Part shown: in pieces, positions 54,254 through 64,000 of the stretch
Layout of the letters: each line of letters begins with the position of its first letter
How positions within the stretch are numbered: the first letter of the stretch is position 1
Origin: Rheinheimera pacifica
GTDB taxonomy: Bacteria > Pseudomonadota > Gammaproteobacteria > Enterobacterales > Alteromonadaceae
DNA: 64,000 nt
Assembly: GCF_024809855.1 (NCBI RefSeq)
Contig: NZ_JANUEM010000011.1
Location: 62,001-126,000, forward strand
Reading direction: 5' to 3'
Translations under genes and position numbers: made by a program
Notes under the pieces: generated by a model
Told to the model about the DNA's origin: nothing
Databases searched by the model: none
The model's input: only the letters and a program-made list of their open reading frames with translations

Positions 54254-54559
54254 TCAGTCTGTGGCTTCGTCATGTAAACGTGGTTTATGCTGACAAGCCC
54301 TGGCCAGGATCTCGACATAAAATTGCGGCAGTTGTTGCGCTGCGGCTGCATCAATATGTTTATTGATTTCAGAAGTAAAGATTTTTTCGGCTACCTCAGC
54401 TGAAGCACCAAAGCGGCAATCAAATGTCCAGTAGTCTGTTCCCTCAGGCAGCGCCTTGCGCCGTTCACGGGCCAGGTATTTTTTAATCTCGTGTTTAATG
54501 GCGTCGGTTAAACGGGCCGTATTCAGCTTAGCGTGAGTTAAAGCAAATGTTTTTTTCAT
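54254..54559 (-). CDS. DUF6172-type small protein
   Basis: A 101-residue soluble basic protein: MKKTFALTHAKLNTARLTDAIKHEIKKYLARERRKALPEG and FWTFDCRFG-like YWTFDCRFGASAEVAEKIFTSEINKHID. I recall this as the DUF6172 family, of unknown function, often near rhlE. TAGGA precedes the ATG; an upstream open extension is unlikely to be translated. The 287-base gap to yajD contains no gene I can support. Confidence 0.75.
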   Translation of the reverse strand: MKKTFALTHAKLNTARLTDAIKHEIKKYLARERRKALPEGTDYWTFDCRFGASAEVAEKIFTSEINKHIDAAAAQQLPQFYVEILARACQHKPRLHDEATD

Positions 54560-54846
54560 TAAAATTCCTACAGGTGGGCACTCAACAGCTGAACGCGCTA
54601 ATAAACCGCGCATTGTACATGGATAAAGCAAAGATAACTGCCACTATCTGCTGTTTGGCAGCAAAATCTGAGCATCAAGTAACAACAGGCTTAGTGCGGC
54701 AACAGCTTTACTAAGCCTGATACCAGCAGTGCTGTTATGTTAAAAAACGACTAACTATGCTTCGTATGCTCAGGCTGTTAAAATCAGCCATTAACAGCTA
54801 TCTGGCAGGTATTAACCTGCCTTGTCAATCCGGTACCAGGACAGTT

Positions 54847-55188
54847 ATGAGCAAAGCTAACAGCGGCGCTGCGGCCTATAAGCAGCAAGAACAAGGTTAT
54901 CGCGATAAAGCACTAAAAATGTACCCCTGGGTATGTGGCCGTTGTGCCCGTGAGTTTGTACACTCTAATTTGCGCGAATTAACCGTTCATCATATTGATC
55001 ACAACCACAGCAATAACCCTGCTGATGGCAGCAACTGGGAGTTACTCTGCATTTATTGCCATGACAACGAGCATAATAAATTCCACGAATTTGTGCTGTA
55101 TGGCGGTACTACCGAGCAAAAAGTGGCACCGGCAACCCACAACCCTTTTGCGGATTTAAAAGCCTTGCTGAATAAAACAAAGCCTTAG
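54847..55188 (+). CDS. yajD: HNH nuclease family protein YajD
   Basis: A 113-residue protein like E. coli YajD (115). Two CxxC pairs (VCGRCAREF and LCIYCHDNEH) would hold zinc, and LTVHHIDHNHSNNPADGSNWELLC is the HNH core. Nuclease activity is presumed from the fold. The ATG used has AGGA upstream; the open frame begins 30 codons earlier but without relatives' sequence. It ends exactly where the convergent small membrane protein ends. Confidence 0.88.
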   Translation: MSKANSGAAAYKQQEQGYRDKALKMYPWVCGRCAREFVHSNLRELTVHHIDHNHSNNPADGSNWELLCIYCHDNEHNKFHEFVLYGGTTEQKVAPATHNPFADLKALLNKTKP

Positions 55189-55404
55189 TTAATCACTCAG
55201 AATAATAACTACAATAACCAGCAACACCGCAACGCCTGACTGCGCTAATGTCAACAGTGGCAATAATGTAACATCAGGTGTTAGCCGGGTGTTGTAGCTA
55301 AACAGCAAGCCCAGTGACAGCAGGCTAAACAGCGTAATAATAAAACTGCGGCGATGCTGCCACAGCCAAAACCTGATTTTTTTCCTGATTGTGAGTTTCA
55401 GCAT
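55189..55404 (-). CDS. Small two-helix membrane protein downstream of ECF sigma
   Basis: A 71-residue protein with a basic N-terminus (KLTIRKKIRFWLWQHRRS) and two membrane helices (about 20-36 and 47-69). Its start overlaps the sigma-factor stop by seven bases, so it is coupled to it and could serve as a minimal anti-sigma or sensor. I know no relative. Confidence 0.6.
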   Translation of the reverse strand: MLKLTIRKKIRFWLWQHRRSFIITLFSLLSLGLLFSYNTRLTPDVTLLPLLTLAQSGVAVLLVIVVIILSD

Positions 55405-55940
55405 AAGGTGTTATTCCTGTCCAGCGAATGACGTGCCTGCATCATATAGGTTTTTACACTGCCAAGCGGGATCTGTAGTTTGTCGGCAATTTCGCTTTGC
55501 GAATAACCATAAAACTCTGCATAAACAAAAACTTGCTGTTGAATAGTTGATAATGTCGCTATCAGTGTAGCCGCATCCAGATGCGCAGCCGTATTGTCGG
55601 TATGTGTTAGTGCGTCGCTATCTGCAGTAAACCAGCGCTGTTTAAGCCTGCCAAAAATATTACCTGAGCGCTGTGCCTGTAGCATTTCATTAATTGCAAT
55701 CCGTAATAACCAGGTGGAAAACTGGGCCTGCCGCTGAAAATGCTGAATATTTAAAAAGGCTTTAATGTAGGTTTCCTGCACCAGATCGTCAACGTCATGG
55801 CGCTGTCCGGCTAACTTAAACAACAAAAAAGCCCGCAGTTTACTGTCATAACGGCCAAACAGCTCGTTAAACGCGGCCGTATCGCCAGACACCTGGACAA
55901 TAGCAACCAACTGCTCAACCGACGCCTGTTTTAGCGACAC
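55398..55940 (-). CDS. ECF-type RNA polymerase sigma factor (second in window)
   Basis: A 180-residue sigma factor: region 2 AAFNELFGRYDSKLRAFLLFKL, DVDDLVQETYIKAFLNI, FSTWLLRIAINEMLQAQR; region 4 IQQQVFVYAEFYGYSQSEIADKLQIPLGSVKTYMMQARHSL. It differs clearly from the one at 7.3 kb, so the two are not recent duplicates. It lies between a two-helix membrane protein upstream and a small one downstream in a compact operon. Target genes unknown. Confidence 0.9.
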   Translation of the reverse strand: MSLKQASVEQLVAIVQVSGDTAAFNELFGRYDSKLRAFLLFKLAGQRHDVDDLVQETYIKAFLNIQHFQRQAQFSTWLLRIAINEMLQAQRSGNIFGRLKQRWFTADSDALTHTDNTAAHLDAATLIATLSTIQQQVFVYAEFYGYSQSEIADKLQIPLGSVKTYMMQARHSLDRNNTLC

Positions 55941-55949
55941 AGTGCGCTC

Positions 55950-56342
55950 TTAATTCAGCTTTTGCCGGTTAAGCCAGGCCAGCAGTAAAAACGCCAGCCC
56001 CAGCAAGCCAGGCAAAATAGCAATGCCGTTTAGCGCATCATTCAAGTCCAGATTGCCGTTTTGACGGAAATCGGCAAAGTACGAAAATGCCAGAATACCG
56101 GCAGACAGCACCAGCAAAAAAATGCCTTTGCGTAAATCACGGTTGGCGGCAAAAATGTGCAGCGCCACTTCACGGATAATTTCCGGCGATAAGGATGCAT
56201 TTTGCTGCAAGGTGCGTTCAACCATCTGCAAAAACAGCTTTTTTTTCTTGTATTTATACAGCAATAGCAAACCCAGCAGTGCAACCAGAGCGCTAAAAAC
56301 GATAAGCGGCACCAGGATTTCGGCCCATTCTTGTCCATTCAT
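55950..56342 (-). CDS. Membrane protein, DUF6249-like, in sigma-factor operon
   Basis: A 130-residue protein with one N-terminal helix (residues 10-30) and two close C-terminal helices (about 70-90 and 105-125) around a charged helical middle (KKKLFLQMVERTLQQNASLSPEIIREVALHI). The layout is that of DUF6249 proteins, which occur next to ECF sigma genes in gammaproteobacteria; role unknown. Weak ribosome site, so the start is tentative. Confidence 0.65.
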   Translation of the reverse strand: MNGQEWAEILVPLIVFSALVALLGLLLLYKYKKKKLFLQMVERTLQQNASLSPEIIREVALHIFAANRDLRKGIFLLVLSAGILAFSYFADFRQNGNLDLNDALNGIAILPGLLGLAFLLLAWLNRQKLN

Positions 56343-56465
56343 ATTTATATGCTTAATTTCGTCGCCAAAGTTCTGCACCAAGGTACAACCGCGAAAGCCG
56401 TTGTTCAAGCTCCGTTGCTACTCCGGCTCAGGATCTAGTCGTTGCCAACCAACAATAGCAACAGC

Positions 56466-57008
56466 TTAATCATGCTGAGTTTCAGCTGGCTGATGGTCAT
56501 AGCTGATCACATCACTAAGCTGCCATGTATCGCCTTGTTTTAGCCAGATTGAGGTAAAGCGTGCGGTACCGGTAATTTGGTCTGGCTTGCCGTTTTCACG
56601 CAGGTAAAACTCATGCAGGCCATGCTGCACAGCACCATAAAGAGTACCGTCACGGTATAACGGATAAGTACTCAAACTGCCTGCCGTTAATTTGCGCACA
56701 GGCTTGTGTGCCATATCGCCACATATGTATTTTTGCGTGTTTTGCATAAACAATGCTTTATCCTGAAAACCGCCTTGGTCATGATAAAACCTCAAATCCG
56801 GGCTGACAGTGGCGTCCATATAAGCCAAATCACATTCGTTAAAACCACGTTCAAAGAACTCGGCATCTTTTAAAGCCAACTCTTCCTGTAAGGTGCGGTG
56901 TATTTGTTCTGCGGGCTTAACCGGCAGCTGCGCGGCAAACACTGTAGTGGTAAATAACAGGCTGCAAGATACAACAGCGCAATAACGGGTAATACATGTT
57001 TTAAGCAT
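56466..57008 (-). CDS. Exported NTF2-like (SnoaL/DUF4440) protein
   Basis: A 180-residue exported protein: signal ending TTVFAAQ, then an NTF2-like cone fold, with EELALKDAEFFERGFNECDLAYMDATVSPDLRFYHDQGGFQDK as the usual N-terminal helices and ARFTSIWLKQGDTWQLSDVISYDH as the closing strands. Such proteins bind or isomerise small molecules; function unknown. It precedes the sigma operon by 123 bases on the same strand and may be its first gene. Confidence 0.8.
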   Translation of the reverse strand: MLKTCITRYCAVVSCSLLFTTTVFAAQLPVKPAEQIHRTLQEELALKDAEFFERGFNECDLAYMDATVSPDLRFYHDQGGFQDKALFMQNTQKYICGDMAHKPVRKLTAGSLSTYPLYRDGTLYGAVQHGLHEFYLRENGKPDQITGTARFTSIWLKQGDTWQLSDVISYDHQPAETQHD

Positions 57009-57139
57009 CACAATAATTTCCGGTGAGTTAATCTGAAACTTAGATGCACGCCGGATGTGCTTTGGATTTAATCATGCAAAATATTTTTTGCCACAATACC
57101 GTATGAACTAAACTGCCCTGGTTTTTATTGCCGCGCCGG

Positions 57140-58090
57140 TTATCTTCGCGCAATAGCTATTAAACGGTCTGCATGCTGCTGCAGTGCGAGCTTTAGCTCT
57201 GGCGGTTCAATAATACTAAAATCAAATGGCAGCTGGCTTAACCACTGCGCTAAACAATAACAGCTGTCGGTACGGGTGCTTAGCAGCAAACCACCGGCCT
57301 GTGGTTTTAGCATTGATGCCGTTTCTCCCATCGCCTGTGTCGCAGTATGTTTATCGGTATGCAGCATAACCTGTACATCTAAATTACCCGACATGCCATA
57401 TAAGCTGCGGGTAAAATGCTCTGCCGTATCAAAATTTTCTGGCCGGTTAAAACGCTGCTGCAGCAATTCAATCTGCTGCAGGCGATCCAGCCGGAAGGTA
57501 CGCAGTTCTTGCCTTAAATGACAATAACCACTCATATACCAGCGCCCGCTGCGAAACAACAAACCATAAGGGTCTACCTGCCTTACAACCGACGCTTGCT
57601 GATAAGAGGTGTAACAGATACTCACCGAGCGCTGTTGCTCCAGTGCATCTAATAAGGGCGCTAAATGCTGGCCGGGTGTTCCAGCATCAGATGCTGGCAA
57701 TATTAACTTAATAGTATCGGCAATAGCGCGGGAACGGGATTTCAGCTTAGCTGGCATTACCCGCTCTAATTTAGCCTGAACACTACTGATAGCCCCCTGA
57801 GTATCGGCCAGGTTCAGATTGTGCGCCGCTAACAGGCCAAGCGACAGCGCCAGGGTTTCGTCATTGGTAAACATCATTGGCGGCAGTTTAAAACCGGCTA
57901 CCAGCATATAACCACCGTCGCAGCCATGCTCAGTAGTAACCGGAATACCCAGTTGCTCAAGCGCCTGAATATAACGGCGCACTGTACGCTTATCTACGCC
58001 CAGCCTCGCTGCTAACTCGGTGCCGCTTAAGCGGCCGTGAGACTGCAGCAACTCAAGCAGGCTAAGCACACGGATAGTCGGGCCACTCAT
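57140..58090 (-). CDS. YafY-type transcriptional regulator with WYL domain
   Basis: A 316-residue regulator: N-terminal HTH (LLQSHGRLSGTELAARLGVDKRTVRRYIQALEQLGIPV), central WYL domain (SICYTSYQQASVVRQVDPYGLLFRSGRWYMSGYC) and a C-terminal WCX segment. These proteins sense ligands or nucleic acid and usually repress neighbours. It is divergent from a glutathione S-transferase gene across 172 bases, its likely target. Confidence 0.87.
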   Translation of the reverse strand: MSGPTIRVLSLLELLQSHGRLSGTELAARLGVDKRTVRRYIQALEQLGIPVTTEHGCDGGYMLVAGFKLPPMMFTNDETLALSLGLLAAHNLNLADTQGAISSVQAKLERVMPAKLKSRSRAIADTIKLILPASDAGTPGQHLAPLLDALEQQRSVSICYTSYQQASVVRQVDPYGLLFRSGRWYMSGYCHLRQELRTFRLDRLQQIELLQQRFNRPENFDTAEHFTRSLYGMSGNLDVQVMLHTDKHTATQAMGETASMLKPQAGGLLLSTRTDSCYCLAQWLSQLPFDFSIIEPPELKLALQQHADRLIAIARR

Positions 58091-58262
58091 TGAGATCCTC
58101 GCTTAAACATTGGCTATTCCTGTCGTTACTGCAAAACACAAATATAACTGACAATTAGGACGTATTCTGTCCTATTTAAGTTTTACAGTACGCCGGTAGC
58201 GCAAAAAACGCCAACAACCCACTGTTACTAACCACGAAAATAAGCCACAAGGAATAAGTAAA

Positions 58263-58892
58263 ATGAAACTACTCACGCTATATACCAACCCCCAATCGCG
58301 TGGCCGCATTATCCGCTGGCTGCTGGAAGAGCTGAACATAGCTTACGAAGTAAAAGTGTTGCAATACGGCCCGGAAATGAAATCGGCAGAATTTCTGGCA
58401 CTTAACCCAATGGGCAAAGTACCGGTAATTACTCACGGCGATGTAGTAGTAACCGAAGCTGCTGCCATTTGTGCTTATCTGGCCGATCAGTTTACCGACA
58501 AACAGCTTGCCCCGGTAGCCGACAGCCCTGAACGTGCCGCCTATTACCGTTGGTTGTTTTTTGCTGCCGGCCCACTGGAAATGGCCACTACTGCCAAAGC
58601 CTATAACTGGCGCCTGGATGCTGACAACGCCGCGGCCGCAGGCTGCGGTTTGTATCAGGATACGTTAAATGCGCTGGAAACTGCGTTAACTAAAGGCCCC
58701 TATATTTGCGGTGAGCAATTTACTGCGGCCGATGTGTATGTAGGCAGCCATATTGAGTGGGGCATGATGTTTGATACCCTGGAAAAACGCCCTGCTTTTA
58801 CCGAGTACGTACAACGGTTGCAAGCACGGGAAGCTGCCATTAAGGCCAATCAACTGGATGATGCACTGATACCAGAACCCGCTAAAGCATAA
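58263..58892 (+). CDS. Glutathione S-transferase family protein
   Basis: A 209-residue GST: thioredoxin-like N-domain (LLTLYTNPQSRGRIIRWLLEELNIAYEVKVL, NPMGKVPVI, TEAAAICAYLAD) and helical C-domain (AADVYVGSHIEWGMMF). A Ser near residue 13 (PQSRG) is the likely glutathione-activating residue as in Beta/Theta-like bacterial forms. AAGGA site. Likely controlled by the divergent WYL regulator. Confidence 0.88.
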   Translation: MKLLTLYTNPQSRGRIIRWLLEELNIAYEVKVLQYGPEMKSAEFLALNPMGKVPVITHGDVVVTEAAAICAYLADQFTDKQLAPVADSPERAAYYRWLFFAAGPLEMATTAKAYNWRLDADNAAAAGCGLYQDTLNALETALTKGPYICGEQFTAADVYVGSHIEWGMMFDTLEKRPAFTEYVQRLQAREAAIKANQLDDALIPEPAKA

Positions 58893-58927
58893 GTATTCAG
58901 CCGCCAGGTAATTGCAAAAGCTGGCGC

Positions 58928-59407
58928 TTACTTTGGCAACAATAGTGCTTCGTCAATCGCAATAAACCTTGTGGCGGCTTTTACCAACGCCTGAGCAGTT
59001 AAACCTTCCACACCGTATACTTCTACTTCGGTTTGGTACTTGGTGGTAAGTTTGTCTACCAGCAGGTCGAAATCGCCATCGCCAGAGGCCAGCACCAGTA
59101 CATCACTGTGCTGGCCGTACTCGATAGCATCTAGTGTTATACCTACATCCCAGTCGCCTTTGGCCGAGCCATCGGCACGCTGAATAAACGGCTTTAGTTT
59201 TACCTCAAAGCCAATAGCTCGCAGGATATTCTGAAACTGGCGCTGCTTTTCATCACCGCGGTCTATGGCATAAGCGATAGCTTTAATTACCGTACGCCCC
59301 GCGGTTATCTGGCGCCAGAAAGCGTTATAGTCAAAATTGCACTGCCAGGTTTCACGGCTGGTGTAGTAGATGTTTTGTACATCTACCAAAATGGTAACGC
59401 TGATCAT
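58928..59407 (-). CDS. NYN-domain (LabA/DUF88) putative nuclease
   Basis: A 159-residue PIN-like NYN domain: ILVDVQNIYYTSRE (first Asp/Asn), AIAYAIDRGDEKQRQFQNILRAIGFEVKLK, KGDWDVGITLDAIEY and VLVLASGDGDFDLLVDKL (acidic metal ligands). Family members cut RNA. It covers the domain only, without an OST-HTH partner. GAGG at the start; divergent from cytoplasmic katG. Confidence 0.87.
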   Translation of the reverse strand: MISVTILVDVQNIYYTSRETWQCNFDYNAFWRQITAGRTVIKAIAYAIDRGDEKQRQFQNILRAIGFEVKLKPFIQRADGSAKGDWDVGITLDAIEYGQHSDVLVLASGDGDFDLLVDKLTTKYQTEVEVYGVEGLTAQALVKAATRFIAIDEALLLPK

Positions 59408-59599
59408 GACAAGCCTCTGGTTGGTAAAGCCTGTAAGCTAACCGGCAAAGCACAAGGGGGCAACCATTTTTATGCTTTAAAGCATAAACCATTTTAATTG
59501 AACCATCTTGCATAACCGCTGACAAACCCACTGAAAATACTAACTAAATTCGCAACTATTGATTCAAAAAAACGATTAACACGATAGGCAAAACTGACT

Positions 59600-59627
59600 T
59601 TCGCAGTTATCCCTTCAGGTCTATAGT
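59600..59627 (+). promoter_or_regulatory. Possible promoter of cytoplasmic katG
   Basis: TTCGCA and TATAGT are 16 bases apart, 66 bases before the start. A poor -35 box fits a gene that needs an activator such as OxyR, but I could not build a convincing four-part OxyR site from the ATAG-like pieces nearby. Rest of the 285-base gap 59408-59692 is AT-rich with no gene. Confidence 0.35.
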
Positions 59628-59689
59628 CAATGCACGATTTAAGCAGGTTGATGTATTAACCCTGAGAAAACCCACGTTGCAAGGAGTAA

Positions 59690-61918
<2,229 letters not shown>

Positions 61919-61948
61919 TCACTACCATAAACGGGTGATAAGCTACAA

Positions 61949-61978
61949 ACGGGCGCCTGCACAGCGCCCGTTTTTTAT
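61949..61978 (+). terminator. Intrinsic terminator after cytoplasmic katG
   Basis: Stem ACGGGCGC / GCGCCCGT, seven-base loop, followed by a T-run (TTTTTTATT), 30 bases past the stop. Confidence 0.92.
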
Positions 61979-62013
61979 TGGCTACTTTTTTATCGCTAGT
62001 TGTTTATGGTCGC

Positions 62014-62823
62014 CTAAGGTGAACTGTTACGCAACCTGCTGATAGCCGCAGCCAGGCTGGCATCAGATACCTCGCCCATATGGCTGTCTACCAGTTGGCC
62101 CTGCGCATCAAAATACAGTGTTACCGGCAAGCCGAATGCGCCAAACTGCTGCGGCACCTGCCCGGTGGTATCCAGCAGTACCGCTGAAAACTGTAACGAC
62201 ATTTGCGCTAAAAACTGTTTTACCGTATCGGCCGGTTCCCTTTGGTTTATCAGCACAAAGTTAATATCAGGGTTGTTTTGTTCTGCTTTGGCCAGTACCG
62301 GCATTTCCCGCCGGCATGGTGGGCACCAGGTAGCCCACAGATTAACCACGGTAAGCTGGCCCTTATTTTGCTGCAGGTTAATACTACCGCCATCTAACTG
62401 CGACAGCACGATATCGGGTAACTGCGCCTGTTGCCTGCCTGCCGTTACTACGGTTATTAATACCGCGAACAATGCTACAGCCGACAGCGCACCGCTTAAC
62501 AAGGCTTTACGCTGTTTGGGGTAGCACCTTATTTGCAGCATAAGCATAATCATGGCAGCCAGTATGGTGGCAGAAAAATCAAAGCCGCGGTCGCGGATAT
62601 CCAGCATTTGCCAGAACGAGTCATAACTTTGTATAAACCGCAGTACAAAAACGATACGGCCAAATAGCAGGCTTACCAGCAACACTGTTAGCAACTGATC
62701 CGTAACCGGGCTTTGCTGCCGCTTCGCCACCAGCGAGGCAACAATCAGGCCCACAACAACACTAAACAACAACAGCAATGGCGGCACCGGTAACGCCAGC
62801 GGCCCTATATTAATGGCAATCAT
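62014..62823 (-). CDS. Membrane-anchored TlpA-like thioredoxin
   Basis: A 269-residue protein: four membrane helices in the first 140 residues (starts LPVPPLLLLFSVVVGLIVASLV), then a periplasmic thioredoxin domain with LWATWCPPCRREMPVL (redox-active WCPPC) and the cis-Pro in FGLPVTLYFDAQG. The membrane part with FGRIVFVLRF recalls prolipoprotein diacylglyceryl transferase-like segments seen in some TlpA fusions. It would reduce or isomerise periplasmic disulfides, possibly for cytochrome c maturation. GGAG at the start, 19 bases after ybaK. Confidence 0.83.
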   Translation of the reverse strand: MIAINIGPLALPVPPLLLLFSVVVGLIVASLVAKRQQSPVTDQLLTVLLVSLLFGRIVFVLRFIQSYDSFWQMLDIRDRGFDFSATILAAMIMLMLQIRCYPKQRKALLSGALSAVALFAVLITVVTAGRQQAQLPDIVLSQLDGGSINLQQNKGQLTVVNLWATWCPPCRREMPVLAKAEQNNPDINFVLINQREPADTVKQFLAQMSLQFSAVLLDTTGQVPQQFGAFGLPVTLYFDAQGQLVDSHMGEVSDASLAAAISRLRNSSP

Positions 62824-62842
62824 AAGTCTCCGAATTTGGTGG

Positions 62843-63313
62843 TTAACTCTGACACAACGGCGCAAACTGCGCATTGAGCAGCCGGCACAAATCTTCCGCG
62901 TTTAACTCAATTTCCAGCCCGCGCCGCCCGGCGCTAACGTAAATAGTGGCAAACTGTTGCGCCGAGCTGTCAATAACAGTGGGCAACAGCTTTTTTTGTC
63001 CCAGCGGGCTTACCCCGCCTAATACATAACCAGTGCTGCGCATCACATCGGCGGCATTGGCCATATCGGCTTTTTTGGCGCCCAGCGCTTTGGCAAGCTG
63101 TTTCATGCTTAGCAATTGATCTACCGGTAACACAGCTACAGCAAGTTGCTTGCTGTCCAGGCTCAGCACCAGGGTTTTAAATACCTGCTGTGGTAATAAA
63201 CCGAGCTTTTCAGCAGCTTCCAGCCCGTAAGAAGCCGCTGCAGGATCATGCTGATACTGATGTACCTGATGCGTAATACCACGCTGTTTAGCTAACTCAA
63301 TTGCCGGTGTCAT
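62843..63313 (-). CDS. ybaK: Cys-tRNA(Pro)/Cys-tRNA(Cys) deacylase YbaK
   Basis: A 156-residue YbaK: MTPAIELAKQRGITHQVHQYQHDP, ASYGLEAAEKLGLLPQQVFKTLV (conserved Lys), YVLGGVSPLGQKKLLPTVID (catalytic loop GGVSPxG) and SAGRRGLEIELNAEDL. It removes Cys wrongly loaded on tRNA-Pro. AGGAG site. Probably co-transcribed with the thioredoxin gene. Confidence 0.93.
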   Translation of the reverse strand: MTPAIELAKQRGITHQVHQYQHDPAAASYGLEAAEKLGLLPQQVFKTLVLSLDSKQLAVAVLPVDQLLSMKQLAKALGAKKADMANAADVMRSTGYVLGGVSPLGQKKLLPTVIDSSAQQFATIYVSAGRRGLEIELNAEDLCRLLNAQFAPLCQS

Positions 63314-63444
63314 ACCCCAACTCCTTTTGCCTATCGTTCGATTTTATTTGTTAAAAGCTCAATTATTTACAGATCTTGCTCTATTGCATAGCATGGTTAG
63401 CAGGCGTAGCCTTAGCATATTATTTTGCCAACGAGCGCAGCGCA

Positions 63445-64000
63445 ATGCCCCCAAATCAGGCTCCTGTATTGTATTTACCCCACGGTGGTGGCCCTTTACC
63501 TTTACTTAATGATCCAAATCACCAGATGCTAACGCAGTTTATCACCGGGCTTGGCCATAAACTGGCGACCCCGGCCGCCATACTGGTGATCAGTGCGCAC
63601 TGGGAAACCGCCCAGCCAGCGCTTACTGCTGCTGACAACCCGGCATTGTTATTTGACTACTCAGGTTTTCCGCCTGAAAGCTATCAGCTAAGTTACCCGG
63701 CCCCCGGCGCGCCACAACTGGCAGCACAAATAGCAGAAAAACTGCAACAGGCAGGTTTTAACCCACAGCTCAATACCAACCGGGGTTGGGATCATGGTGT
63801 TTTTGTACCGCTACTGATGCTACGCCCGCAAGCTGATATTCCTGTGCTGCAGCTATCGCTGCTAAAAGGCCTGGACCCGGCAACCCATATTGCTTTAGGT
63901 GAAGCAATCAGCTTTTTACGGCAACAAAATGTGCTGATTGTCGGCTCCGGTATGAGCTTTCATAATATGCAGGCGTTTTTCCGTCAGGATCTGGTGCGCG
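63445..64000 (+). CDS. 4,5-DOPA extradiol dioxygenase-like protein (cut by window edge)
   Basis: The first 185 residues of a LigB-type extradiol dioxygenase of the YgiD/DODA family, open to the window end. Metal and catalytic residues appear in LYLPHGGGPLPLL, ILVISAHWET, DHGVFVPLLML and VGSGMSFHN. E. coli YgiD cleaves DOPA-type catechols with zinc or iron; the natural substrate is unclear. No strong ribosome site precedes the ATG, so the start could shift. Confidence 0.87.
   Translation, partial: MPPNQAPVLYLPHGGGPLPLLNDPNHQMLTQFITGLGHKLATPAAILVISAHWETAQPALTAADNPALLFDYSGFPPESYQLSYPAPGAPQLAAQIAEKLQQAGFNPQLNTNRGWDHGVFVPLLMLRPQADIPVLQLSLLKGLDPATHIALGEAISFLRQQNVLIVGSGMSFHNMQAFFRQDLVR

Noticed and set aside
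59530-59640. ATAG/CTAT pieces before cytoplasmic katG as an OxyR site
   Set aside because: The four quarter-sites do not fall at the needed helical spacing.

Overview
The window looks like an ordinary chromosomal stretch of a gammaproteobacterium. HemN, PaeA/YtfL, RluF, CpdB, YajD, YbaK, RhlE, Fsr and Tas all read as close relatives of enteric or Pseudomonas/Alteromonadales proteins. An envelope-rich gene set, a PEP-CTERM protein, two KatG enzymes and a DesB/DesC-like desaturase pair point towards the Rheinheimera/Alishewanella/Arsukibacterium neighbourhood. That placement is inference; there is no rRNA, tRNA, phage, transposase or CRISPR array here to anchor it.

Layout. 1-5.6 kb: start of secD (cut by the edge), hemN, a secreted lytic-transglycosylase-like protein, a coiled-coil unknown and an acetyltransferase. 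5.8-7.8 kb: an ECF sigma / membrane partner / DUF4097 operon. 7.8-8.2 kb: a gene-free patch with two minus-strand intrinsic terminators that I read as candidate small RNAs. 8.2-24.4 kb: rluF, transporters (YnfM-like, PaeA, a variant Nramp), a truncated GlgC-like enzyme, an RND efflux pair, a PEP-CTERM protein, a YebE-like protein and a large tricorn-type protease. 24.4-31.7 kb: a redox island with a flavodoxin, an FMN reductase, a VOC protein and a new 30-residue ORF, all reading away from soxR, with a soxS-like SoxR operator between. It is followed by a serine-hydrolase/AraC block flanked by two copies of the soxR 3' end, and then a DesC/DesB-like desaturase operon preceded by two matching operator-like sites.

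31.7-36.5 kb: a CBS protein, two exporters, an aldo-keto reductase and a DUF2383 protein. 36.6-40.3 kb: an asparagine-synthetase-like amidotransferase of the N-acetylglutaminylglutamine type, divergent from an overlapping RimK-type ligase and class II glutamine amidotransferase. This is the best candidate here for an undescribed small pathway. 40.4-49.1 kb: lipoproteins, an EEP-family enzyme, an OmpA-like lipoprotein, tandem Rnk-like proteins, a methyltransferase, a beta-propeller protein, a solute-binding-like protein and an exported KatG. 49.1-64 kb: a histidine phosphatase, an acetyltransferase, cpdB, a BON lipoprotein, rhlE, yajD, a second ECF sigma operon, a WYL regulator divergent from a GST gene, a NYN protein, cytoplasmic katG, a membrane thioredoxin, ybaK and the start of a DOPA-dioxygenase-like gene.

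A theme is oxidative and envelope stress: SoxR, two KatGs, flavin reductases, a GST, two ECF sigma factors, DUF4097, RND efflux and regulated membrane unsaturation. Start codons were chosen from ribosome-binding sites and family alignment from memory; nothing was searched against a database.
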